Positions 1-5,904 of a stretch of 5,906 bases of DNA are shown here, in pieces (the stretch's first letter is position 1; every line of letters starts with the position of its first letter). The notes beneath the pieces were generated by a model that ran no database searches, was not told the DNA's origin, and saw only the letters and a program-made list of their open reading frames with translations. Origin of the DNA: JBJXHB01 sp046160725 (GTDB taxonomy: Bacteria; Pseudomonadota; Gammaproteobacteria; Burkholderiales; Burkholderiaceae_C); assembly GCA_046160725.1 (NCBI GenBank), contig JBJXHB010000124.1, positions 1 through 5,906 of the forward strand, read 5' to 3'. Both the position numbers and the translations under genes were made by a program.

Positions 1-852
1 CTGTCGCAGCAGATACAAGCCCGAGCCGATGACCCCGGCGATGCCGGCCCAGGCCAGCAGGTTGGGCACGTCGCCCCAGACCAGCCACCCCAGCGCCACG
101 GCCATCAGCAGGCCGCTGTAGCGGAACGGGCCGATCACCGACAGGTCGCCGGCCCGCGTCGCGCCGATGATCAGCTGGTAGGCCGCCGCCAGGAACACCG
201 ACGCCGCGGCCAGGACGGCGAACGATGGCCAGGCCAGCGGCCGCCAGCCCTGGACCAGCGACAACACGCCCGCCAGGCTGGTCACGGCCACCGCTGTGGC
301 CAGCGTGACGGCGATGGACGGCACCGCGGCGTCGATGCGGCGCGTGACCAGGTCGCGCAGCGCATGCAGCAGCGTGGACAGCAGGCACAGCCAGGCGAAG
401 ACATTGAAGCCCGCCGCGCCGGGCTGGATCACCAGCAGCACGCCGCCGAAGCCGGCTGCCGTGGCCAGCCACCGCCCGGGGCCGAAACGCTCGCCCAGCC
501 ACATCACCGCCAGGGCCGACACCATCAGCGGCGTGGCCATGTTGATGGCCGTGGCATTGGCAATCGGCAGGTGGAACAGCGAGACCAGGTAGCACAGCGT
601 GGCCGCCGCATCCAGCGCCGACCGCAGGGCCACCCAGCCGCGCAACTGCCGCAATGGCGGCAGCACCACGCCCGTGGCCCGCACCACGGCCAGCACCAGG
701 GCCACGGCCATCAGGCCGCGCAGGAAGATCAGCTGCCCCGCGGGCAGGGCCTGGCTGGCGTACTTGACCAGCGCATCGTTGGCGATGAAGCAGGCCATGG
801 CCGCCACCATCAGGCGGATGCCGCGGCGGTTGTCGTGCAGGGCGTTGCTCAA
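1..852 (-). CDS. EamA-family (drug/metabolite transporter superfamily) permease, 3' end outside window
   Basis: This is an inner-membrane permease with the two-repeat EamA fold, expected to have about ten transmembrane helices; family members mostly export or exchange amino acids, amines or other small metabolites. The frame is open for 284 codons with no stop before the left edge, so nearly the whole protein (usual length about 290-300) is visible. Repeat 1 spans about residues 12-144, and its helix-4/5 region is diagnostic: INMATPLM (103-110), WLGERFG (118-124), then GGVLLVIQPG (136-145). Repeat 2 spans about 155-284 and carries HALRDLVTRR (163-172) and GPFRYSGLL (241-249). Hydrophobic stretches alternate with short polar turns throughout. 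The start is uncertain: I chose TTG at 852, giving an N-terminus reading SNALHDNRRG. GTG at 876 and ATG at 810 are in frame; none has a clear Shine-Dalgarno sequence. It lies 89 bp after the binding-protein stop, with a terminator-like hairpin between, so it may have its own promoter. The substrate cannot be told from sequence. Confidence 0.9.
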   Translation of the reverse strand, partial: MSNALHDNRRGIRLMVAAMACFIANDALVKYASQALPAGQLIFLRGLMAVALVLAVVRATGVVLPPLRQLRGWVALRSALDAAATLCYLVSLFHLPIANATAINMATPLMVSALAVMWLGERFGPGRWLATAAGFGGVLLVIQPGAAGFNVFAWLCLLSTLLHALRDLVTRRIDAAVPSIAVTLATAVAVTSLAGVLSLVQGWRPLAWPSFAVLAAASVFLAAAYQLIIGATRAGDLSVIGPFRYSGLLMAVALGWLVWGDVPNLLAWAGIAGVIGSGLYLLRQ

Positions 853-888
853 GGCTCGCGGCGCATGTTGGCGCACAGGACGGCGCGC

Positions 889-920
889 AAAAGTGACGAA
901 CCCGCCACGCGGGCGGGTCC
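889..920 (-). terminator. Probable intrinsic terminator after the solute-binding protein gene
   Basis: On the minus strand, GGACCCGCC (920-912) can pair with GGCGGGTTC (906-898) across a 5-nt loop, giving a 9-bp GC-rich stem with one G-U wobble. It begins about 21 nt after the binding-protein stop codon (944-942). A short TTTT run follows at 892-889, six nt past the stem. The T-run is weak and not directly adjacent, so partial read-through into the EamA gene is possible. Confidence 0.5.
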
Positions 921-941
921 GGGTTGTGGGCGCGGGGGCGC

Positions 942-2528
942 TCAGTTCTTCTTCAGGTTCCAGTAGATGTTGCCGTTGTGCACGAAGAAGCCGCTGATGT
1001 TCTTGCCAGCCGCCACCGGCTGGCGGAACTCGCCCAGCGTCACATGGGTGCCGACCTCGAACATACGGGTGTGGATGGCGTCGGCCATCTTCTTCTTGGT
1101 CGCGTCGTCGGTGGCGCTCATGAACTGGTTGCGCAGCTCAACCAGCTTGTCATCGGTGGCCCAGCCGAACCAGGTGCTCTTCTCGCCGCGGGTGTCCACG
1201 GTCGGGTTGGCGATCGGGCTGGAGATGTCGAAGGCCTGCCAGGCGGTCAGGAACATGTGCCAGCCGCCCTTGTCCGGTGCGTCCTTCTTGGCACGCCGGC
1301 CGACCAGGGTCTGCCAGTCCATGGCCTGCAGGTCGACCTTGAAACCGGCCTGGCGCAGCAGCTGCGCGGCCACGTCGGGCAGCTTCTGGATGCTGGCCAG
1401 ATCGGTGGGCTTCATCAGCACGATGGGTGTCCCGTCATAGCCGCTGGCCTTGAGCAGGTCCTGGGCCTTCTTCATGTTGCTCTTGGCCTGGATGTCGCTG
1501 CCCGCGGTGGTGCCGTAGGGCGTGCCGCAGTAGAAGTGCGAGTAGCAGGTCTTGTACAGCTCCTTGACGCCGACTTGAGCACGCAGGAAGGCGTCCTGGC
1601 TGAAGGCCGCGATCACCGCCTGACGCACCTTCGGGTTGTCAAAGGGCTTGTGCAGGTGGTTGAAGCGGGCCATGTACTGCAGACCCAGGTTGGACCACAC
1701 CGGCAGCTGGATCGACGCGTTGGCCTTGGCCGCCTCGTAGTGGTCGAAGCCGAGCGCCTCGATGATGTCGATCTCGCCCTTCTGCAGCGCATTGACCTGG
1801 GCCTGCGCATCACGCAGCGCCAGGTTCCACTCCACGCGGTCGACATGCACCACCTTGCCGCCGGTGGTGCCGCTGGGCGGCTCGCTGCGCGGCACGTACT
1901 TGGTGAACTTGGTGTAGACCGCCTTGTCGCCGGGCTTGAACTCGTCGCGCTTGAAGACGAAGGGACCGGAGCCGATGTGCTCCTCGATCTGCTTGAACGG
2001 GTCGGTCTCGGCCTGCTTCTTGGGCATGATGAAGGGCACGTTGGACGACGGCTTGCCCAGCGCCTCGATCACGAAGCCGCAGGCCTCGCCCAGGAAGATG
2101 CGGAAGGTGTCCGGCGCTGGCGAGTCCATGCGCTGGACGAACTGCATCAGGGCCGAGCCCATGGCGTCGCGCTTGCCCCAGCGCTGCAGGCTGGCGATGA
2201 CGTCATCGGCCGTCACCGGCTTGCCGTCATGGAACTCCAGACCCTTGCGCAGCTTGAAGGTGTACAGACGGTTGTCCGGGCTGACGCTCCAGGTGTCCAC
2301 CATCTGCGGCTTGATCTTGCCGTTCTCGTCGGTGCCGAAGAGCGTGTCGTAGATCATGTAGCCGTGGTTGCGGCTCATGTAGGCGGTGGTCCAGATCGGG
2401 TCCAGCACAGCCAGGTTGGAATGTGGCACCACCTTGAGCACGTTGCTCTGGGCCAGCACGCCGACGCTGGACAGCGCGGCAGCGGCCAGCAGGGCCAGCT
2501 TGACGAGGGGACGGCGGGCAATGGTCAT
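942..2528 (-). CDS. ABC-type solute-binding protein, family 5 (SBP_bac_5; peptide/nickel/opine type), exported
   Basis: This is a 528-residue periplasmic binding protein that would deliver a solute to an ABC importer; family 5 members bind di/oligopeptides, nickel, opines and related compounds. Residues 1-26 form a signal peptide: twin Arg at 5-6, Lys10, a hydrophobic core at 11-25, and a likely cleavage after VLA (24-26). No lipobox Cys is present. Family 5 features follow in order: YDTLFGTDENGKIKPQMV (60-77), a WSVSPDN segment (80-86), FKLRKGLEFHDGKPVTADDV (91-110), GSGPFVF near 187-193, and NPKVRQAV (298-305). Cys328 and Cys334 are close enough to pair. The length fits the family (about 500-550). 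The ATG at 2528 is fixed by an AAGGAG site 5 nt upstream and by the signal peptide beginning there; the open frame extends further upstream but reads as non-protein. It lies 106 bp downstream of the minus-strand amidase on the same strand, and no permease or ATPase gene is next to it. The ligand is unknown; the amidase neighbours suggest a peptide or amide. Confidence 0.95.
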   Translation of the reverse strand: MTIARRPLVKLALLAAAALSSVGVLAQSNVLKVVPHSNLAVLDPIWTTAYMSRNHGYMIYDTLFGTDENGKIKPQMVDTWSVSPDNRLYTFKLRKGLEFHDGKPVTADDVIASLQRWGKRDAMGSALMQFVQRMDSPAPDTFRIFLGEACGFVIEALGKPSSNVPFIMPKKQAETDPFKQIEEHIGSGPFVFKRDEFKPGDKAVYTKFTKYVPRSEPPSGTTGGKVVHVDRVEWNLALRDAQAQVNALQKGEIDIIEALGFDHYEAAKANASIQLPVWSNLGLQYMARFNHLHKPFDNPKVRQAVIAAFSQDAFLRAQVGVKELYKTCYSHFYCGTPYGTTAGSDIQAKSNMKKAQDLLKASGYDGTPIVLMKPTDLASIQKLPDVAAQLLRQAGFKVDLQAMDWQTLVGRRAKKDAPDKGGWHMFLTAWQAFDISSPIANPTVDTRGEKSTWFGWATDDKLVELRNQFMSATDDATKKKMADAIHTRMFEVGTHVTLGEFRQPVAAGKNISGFFVHNGNIYWNLKKN

Positions 2529-2533
2529 GTCGA

Positions 2534-2539
2534 CTCCTT
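2534..2539 (-). promoter_or_regulatory. Strong ribosome binding site AAGGAG for the solute-binding protein
   Basis: The minus strand reads AAGGAG, then TCGAC, then ATG, an ideal 5-nt spacing. It decides the start at 2528 over upstream in-frame codons. It is the only strong Shine-Dalgarno sequence before any of the four genes, consistent with a high level of translation for the binding protein. Confidence 0.88.
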
Positions 2540-2549
2540 GATGAGAAAT

Positions 2550-2566
2550 CCACGGCAGCGCCGTGG
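2550..2566 (-). other. Perfect 7-bp hairpin in the leader of the solute-binding protein gene
   Basis: CCACGGC and GCCGTGG form a perfect 7-bp stem around a 3-nt loop, 10 nt upstream of the ribosome binding site and 68 nt past the amidase stop codon. On the minus strand it is followed by ATTTCTC, not a true T-tract, so it is a poor intrinsic terminator. It could attenuate read-through from the amidase, block 3' exonuclease decay of the amidase message, or protect the 5' end of the binding-protein message. A weaker 5-bp stem (CGGGC at 2591-2595 with GCCCG at 2602-2606) lies just upstream in the same 106-bp gap. No convincing promoter was found in the gap. Confidence 0.4.
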
Positions 2567-2634
2567 CGAAAAGCGTCCATGTGAATTGTCCGGGCAGCAG
2601 GGCCCGCAGCCGATCAGGGCAAGTACGGTGCGGG

Positions 2635-4098
2635 TTATGGAGCAGCGGGCCGCAGTGCCAGCAGGTCCGCCGCCTGGGCCTCGTAGGCGGCGGCCAGCGC
2701 GAGCAGGTCGGCATCGCCCTGCGGCGCACCGATCAGCTGCAGCCCCATGGGCAGCCGGCCCGCCGCGTCGAACCCGGCCGGCACGCTGATGGCCGGCACG
2801 CCGCCGAACGTGGCATGGATGGTGCACTCCATCCAGCGGTTGTAGGTGTCCATGCGGCGGCCGGCGATCTCGCGCGGCCAGGTCATGGCGGCGTCGAAGG
2901 GCCAGACCTGCGCCGCCGGCAGCGCCAGCGCGTCATAGGTGGCAAACAGCTTCAGCAGATGCCGGTACCAGTCGCTGCGCACCCGAGACGCGGCCATGAA
3001 GTCGACACCGCTGAGCTGCTGGACCTGGTCATACTCCCACAGCGCCTCGGGCTTGACCTGGTCGCGGGCACCGGGCAGGTGCATCACCATGCCCACCGAC
3101 GGTGCGGTCAGCATGCGCCGCCAGGCCAGCCAGGCGTCCCATAGCTGGTCATGGTCGAAGCCCAGCGCGATGGGCTCGACCACCGCGCCGGCCGCCTCCA
3201 GCCGGCGCAGCGCCTGCTCGCACACCTCCAGCACACCCGGGTCGGTGGCCAGGTGGCCGCCCAGGTCGCCCAGCCAGCCGATGCGCAGGTCCTGGGCCGA
3301 TGCGTTGTCCGGCGGCATGAAGGACTGCGGCCCCTGCGCAATGCCCAGCGGCGCCTGCGGGCTGCTGCCGGCCTGGATCGACAGCAGCCGCGCCAGGTCG
3401 CGCACGTTGCGCGCCATCGGGCCCTCGGTGCCGAGCTGGTTGATCCACACGTCCGGCGCCGGCAGCCGCGGCACCCGGCCCTGGCTCGGCCGCAGGCCGA
3501 AGACATGGTTCCAGGCCGCCGGGTTGCGCAGCGAGCCCATGAAGTCGGAGCCGTCGGCCAGCGGCAGCATGCGCTGCGCCAGGCAGACGGCCGCACCGCC
3601 CGACGACCCGCCGGCCGTGCGGCTGCGGTCCCAGGCATTGAGCGTGGTGCCGAACAGCCGGTTGTAGGAGTGCGAGCCCAGCCCGAACTCCGGTATGTTG
3701 GTCTTGCCGATGATGATGCAGCCGGCGGCCCGCATGCGCCCGGCCATCAGGCTGTCCTCCTGCGCCACCGAGCGCGCCAGCAGCGGGCTGCCGTAGGTGG
3801 TGGGCAGGCCGGCGGCGTTGGACGCATCCTTGATGGCCTGCGGCATGCCGTGCAGGAAACCGCGGCTGCGCCCCGCGGCCAGGTCGGCATCGCAGGCATC
3901 GGCCTCGGCCAACAGGGTGTCGTCGGGCCGCTGGTTGACGATGGCGTTGAACAGCGGGTTCAGCACGCGGATGCGGGCCAGGTAGGCCTGCATCACGTCG
4001 CGGCACGACACCTGCCGCGCATGGATGGCCTGGGACAGCGCATGCGCGTCCAGGTCGGTCAGGTCGTGGGGCGCAGCGGTGATCATGGCGGGCGGCAT
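2635..4098 (-). CDS. Amidase signature family hydrolase (amidase 1)
   Basis: This is a 487-residue cytoplasmic hydrolase of the amidase-signature (AS) family, which cleaves amide, and in some members ester, bonds with a Ser-cisSer-Lys triad. All three residues are in place: Lys90 in AIKDASN, the cis-Ser at Ser165 in GGSSGG (163-168), and nucleophile Ser189 in MGSLRNPA (187-194). Spacings of 75 and 24 residues match those I recall for fatty acid amide hydrolase (Lys142, Ser217, Ser241). Other family marks are the N-terminal DAHALSQAI (17-25), IIIGKTNIPEFG (128-139) and, after the nucleophile, FGLRPSQGRVPR (200-211). The C-terminus has the usual GRLPMGLQLIG segment. There is no signal peptide. 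Met187 stands where many AS enzymes have Gly in the oxyanion loop. The ATG at 4098 is the longest start; ATG at 4086 (fifth codon) gives an equally plausible N-terminus, and neither has a clear ribosome binding site. It is divergent from amidase 2 and upstream of the binding-protein gene on the same strand. The substrate is not predictable; the Glu-tRNA amidotransferase subunit GatA is unlikely because gatB and gatC are absent and the motif context differs. Confidence 0.93.
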   Translation of the reverse strand: MPPAMITAAPHDLTDLDAHALSQAIHARQVSCRDVMQAYLARIRVLNPLFNAIVNQRPDDTLLAEADACDADLAAGRSRGFLHGMPQAIKDASNAAGLPTTYGSPLLARSVAQEDSLMAGRMRAAGCIIIGKTNIPEFGLGSHSYNRLFGTTLNAWDRSRTAGGSSGGAAVCLAQRMLPLADGSDFMGSLRNPAAWNHVFGLRPSQGRVPRLPAPDVWINQLGTEGPMARNVRDLARLLSIQAGSSPQAPLGIAQGPQSFMPPDNASAQDLRIGWLGDLGGHLATDPGVLEVCEQALRRLEAAGAVVEPIALGFDHDQLWDAWLAWRRMLTAPSVGMVMHLPGARDQVKPEALWEYDQVQQLSGVDFMAASRVRSDWYRHLLKLFATYDALALPAAQVWPFDAAMTWPREIAGRRMDTYNRWMECTIHATFGGVPAISVPAGFDAAGRLPMGLQLIGAPQGDADLLALAAAYEAQAADLLALRPAAP

Positions 4099-4239
4099 CG
4101 GGTCCGTGGGCAGCCCGGCAGACTATCAAGATTCGGCAGCGGGGCATCGGGGTTTTCCGGCAGGCGGCAACAGCGGCGGAGGCGGCACGCTTGGGGTTCC
4201 CGGCCAACGCGTTGTCGGCCATCGATCGGATCCCACCTC
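4099..4239. promoter_or_regulatory. Divergent intergenic region expected to hold both amidase promoters
   Basis: These 141 bp separate two genes transcribed away from each other, so promoters for both are expected here. I found no convincing -35/-10 pair on either strand. The best -10-like hexamer is GATAGT on the minus strand (about 4122-4127), without a matching -35. Possible control elements are a perfect palindrome at 4205-4214 and two GGGGTT...CCGG-type direct motifs at 4149-4160 and 4193-4203, about 44 bp apart. Neither amidase start has a good Shine-Dalgarno sequence here. Confidence 0.5.
4205..4214. promoter_or_regulatory. Candidate operator: perfect palindrome CAACGCGTTG
   Basis: This 10-bp perfect inverted repeat lies in the divergent promoter region, 25 bp before the ATG of amidase 2. 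The flanks are GGC on the left and TCGGCC on the right, so the symmetry nearly continues, with a 2-bp offset. The position suits binding by a dimeric regulator, but a 10-bp palindrome also arises by chance in GC-rich DNA and no regulator gene is in view. Confidence 0.22.
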
Positions 4240-5706
4240 ATGGACCACCTGCTGCTGCAATCCGCCACCACCATCGCCACCGCCCTGCGCCGCCGCGAGG
4301 TCGGCGCCGTCGAGCTGCTGAAGGCCCAGCTGGCCCGGGTCGACCGGCTGGACCGGCACATCAACGCCGTGGTGGTGCGCGACGACGCGCGCGCCCTGCA
4401 GCGCGCCGCCCAGGCCGATGACGCGCTGGCCCGTGGCGAGTGCTGGGGCCCGCTGCACGGGCTGCCCATGACGGTGAAGGAGGCCTTCGACATACCCGGC
4501 CTGCCCACCACCTGGGGCTTCGAGGCCTTCCGGGACAACCGGCCCGACAAGGCCGCGGTGACGGTGCAGCGGCTGCAGGACGCCGGCGCGGTGATCTTCG
4601 GCAAGACCAACGTGCCGGTGGCGCTGGCCGACTGGCAGAGCTTCAACCCGGTCTATGGCACCACCAACAACCCCTGGGACCTGACCCGCATCCCGGGCGG
4701 GTCGTCGGGCGGCTCGGCGGCGGCGCTGGCCGCCGGCATGAGCGCGCTGGAGCTGGGCAGCGACATCGGCGCCTCCATCCGCAACCCGGCGCACTACTGC
4801 GGGGTCTGGGGCCACAAGCCGACCTGGGGCGTGGTGCCGCAGGCCGGCCACCAGCTGCCGGGCCTGGAGGACGCCGACCTGGTAGACATCGGCGCCGTCG
4901 GGCCGATGGCACGTAGCGCAGCGGACCTGGCGCTGGCGATGGACGTGCTGGCCAGCCCGCTATCGGCCATGACGCCGCTGGGACGGGTGCCCGCCCAGTG
5001 GCGCGACGACGGCCGCAGCCCGCGCCAGCTGCGCGTGGCCATGGTCTTCGACGACGCGCAGGCCGAGGTGGACCATGCGATCCAGGACAAGCTGCGCCTG
5101 CTGGCCGACGTGCTGCGCCGCGCCGGCGTGGCGGTGACGGAGGACGCGCGCCCGGTGGACAGCGAGGAGACGCACCGCGTCTATGTGCGCATGGTGCGCG
5201 CAGCCACCGCGTCGCTGAGCGACGATGCCAGCTATGCCGACTACCTGCGCCATGCGGCCGCGGTGCCACCTGATGCCGACGATTTCCCGGCCCGGCACTG
5301 GCGCGGCATGACCACCGACCACCGGGGCTGGATCCAGGCCCACCAGACCCGTGCCCGCCTGGGCCGGCAGTGGGCGGCCTTCTTCCAGCAGCACGACCTG
5401 CTGATCTGCCCGATTGCCACCAGCGCGGCCTTTGCGCACAACCAGACGGGCTGGCGCTGGGAACGGATGATCTCGGTGAACGGCGGCCTGCAGCCGACCA
5501 CGGCGTCGTTGTTCTGGGCCGGCTACACCAACCTCTGCGGCCTGCCGGGCACCTGCTTTCCGCTCGGCCTGACGCCCGCCGGCCTGCCGGTGGGCGCCCA
5601 GGTCTGCGGGCCGCTGTACAGCGACCCGATGACCATCCGGTTTGCGCGCTGGCTGGAGCAGGAGTTCTGCGGCTTCACGCCGCCGCCGATGGCCTGGGCT
5701 GTCTGA
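4240..5706 (+). CDS. Amidase signature family hydrolase (amidase 2)
   Basis: This is a second cytoplasmic AS-family hydrolase, 488 residues. The triad is complete: Lys80 in MTVKEAFD (77-84), cis-Ser155 in GGSSGG (153-158), and nucleophile Ser179 in IGASIRNPA (176-184). The 75- and 24-residue spacings are the same as in amidase 1. Further family marks are GPLHGLPM (70-77), GLPTTWG (87-93), AVIFGKTNVP (117-126), YGTTNNPWD (139-147) and YCGVWGHKPTWG (187-198). The C-terminus carries CGLPGTCFPLGL and GLPVGAQVCGP. In the nucleophile loop Ala178 replaces the second Gly of the common GGS. The two amidases have different motif contexts around the nucleophile (NPAHYCGVWGHKPT here, NPAAWNHVFGLRPS in amidase 1), so they look like members of separate subgroups and not a recent duplication. 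The ATG at 4240 fits the usual AS N-terminus; the frame stays open for 363 codons upstream, but that part is antisense to amidase 1. No clear ribosome binding site precedes it. Substrate unknown. Confidence 0.94.
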   Translation: MDHLLLQSATTIATALRRREVGAVELLKAQLARVDRLDRHINAVVVRDDARALQRAAQADDALARGECWGPLHGLPMTVKEAFDIPGLPTTWGFEAFRDNRPDKAAVTVQRLQDAGAVIFGKTNVPVALADWQSFNPVYGTTNNPWDLTRIPGGSSGGSAAALAAGMSALELGSDIGASIRNPAHYCGVWGHKPTWGVVPQAGHQLPGLEDADLVDIGAVGPMARSAADLALAMDVLASPLSAMTPLGRVPAQWRDDGRSPRQLRVAMVFDDAQAEVDHAIQDKLRLLADVLRRAGVAVTEDARPVDSEETHRVYVRMVRAATASLSDDASYADYLRHAAAVPPDADDFPARHWRGMTTDHRGWIQAHQTRARLGRQWAAFFQQHDLLICPIATSAAFAHNQTGWRWERMISVNGGLQPTTASLFWAGYTNLCGLPGTCFPLGLTPAGLPVGAQVCGPLYSDPMTIRFARWLEQEFCGFTPPPMAWAV

Positions 5707-5708
5707 CC

Positions 5709-5736
5709 TGCGGCGGCGGTCGCAAGCCGCGCCGCA
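5709..5736 (+). terminator. GC-rich hairpin directly after amidase 2, possible terminator
   Basis: TGCGGCG-G-CGG (5709-5719) pairs with CCGCGCCGCA (5727-5736) to give a 10-bp stem with a single bulged G and a 7-nt loop, starting 3 nt after the amidase 2 stop codon. No T-tract follows (ACCGCCTC), so if it acts in termination it is an atypical, Rho-assisted or 3'-end-protecting structure. Confidence 0.4.
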
Positions 5737-5767
5737 ACCGCCTCATGCGGACTCCTATTCAATCCTG

Positions 5768-5904
5768 AAGGTCTGAGGAGGGCTCTTTGCGGACGTAGAC
5801 GTGCAACCGCAAAGCCGACCTTGACGGTGGGCGCGAGAGCGCCAGGGCGGGCTGGGTCGAACACCACCTCAGCATCCGGGCCGAGGACGTCGGGTGACCG
5901 GATG
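5768..5904. other. Non-coding stretch with consecutive and nested inverted repeats (possible structured RNA or extragenic repeat)
   Basis: No supportable gene was found between 5707 and 5906, but this part is dense in inverted repeats. AAGGTC (5768-5773) can pair with GACCTT (5817-5822), or CTGAGG (5773-5778) with CCTCAG (5867-5872). Inside lie an 8-bp stem CTTTGCGG/CCGCAAAG (5785-5792 with 5807-5814) and a GGCGC-GAGA-GCGCC hairpin with a GNRA tetraloop (5830-5843). The latter can be extended by GGTG (5826-5829) with CACC (5862-5865). A last stem, CATCCGG/CCGGATG (5873-5879 with 5898-5904), contains CCGA/TCGG (5881-5884 with 5890-5893). With the CTGAGG/CCTCAG closing stem, 5773-5872 can be drawn as a three-way junction. 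I do not recognise an RNA family. GC-rich DNA makes chance stems common, so this is tentative. An ATG at 5902-5904 could start a gene beyond the edge, which would make this its leader. Confidence 0.3.

Noticed and set aside
296..997. Several plus-strand open frames of 98-200 codons
   Set aside because: They are antisense to the EamA permease, whose minus-strand frame is open for 284 codons with clear transmembrane repeats.
924..2789. 621-codon plus-strand open frame
   Set aside because: It is wholly antisense to the solute-binding protein gene, which has a signal peptide, ribosome binding site and family motifs. Its product is a repetitive mix of L, V, G, H, R and Q, as expected from the complement of GC-rich coding DNA.
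2635..4098. Amidase 1 as the GatA subunit of Glu-tRNA(Gln) amidotransferase
   Set aside because: No gatB or gatC lies nearby, and the motif context around the nucleophile differs from GatA as I recall it. A general AS-family amidase is the safer call.
3149..4222. 357-codon minus-strand frame overlapping amidase 1 in another frame
   Set aside because: It is an alternative-frame shadow, rich in A, G, R and P, while amidase 1 carries all catalytic motifs.
3151..4239. 363-codon in-frame extension upstream of amidase 2
   Set aside because: It is antisense to amidase 1, low in complexity and without family motifs. Amidase 2 is full-length from the ATG at 4240.
4126..4851. Minus-strand frames opposite the amidase 2 N-terminal half
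   Set aside because: They are antisense shadows with biased composition and no recognisable motif.
5776..5789. AGGAGG followed by TTG, as a possible translation start
   Set aside because: The frame from this TTG reaches a TAG after three codons, so it cannot encode a protein.
5774..5814. Resemblance to the core of an S-adenosylhomocysteine riboswitch (GAGGAG followed by a GC-rich stem)
   Set aside because: The other conserved segments I remember for that family are not present downstream, and the resemblance is limited to a short purine-rich stretch.
5523..5867. 114-codon minus-strand frame starting with GTG
   Set aside because: About half is antisense to the amidase 2 C-terminus and the rest lies in the inverted-repeat region. 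No family motif is seen.
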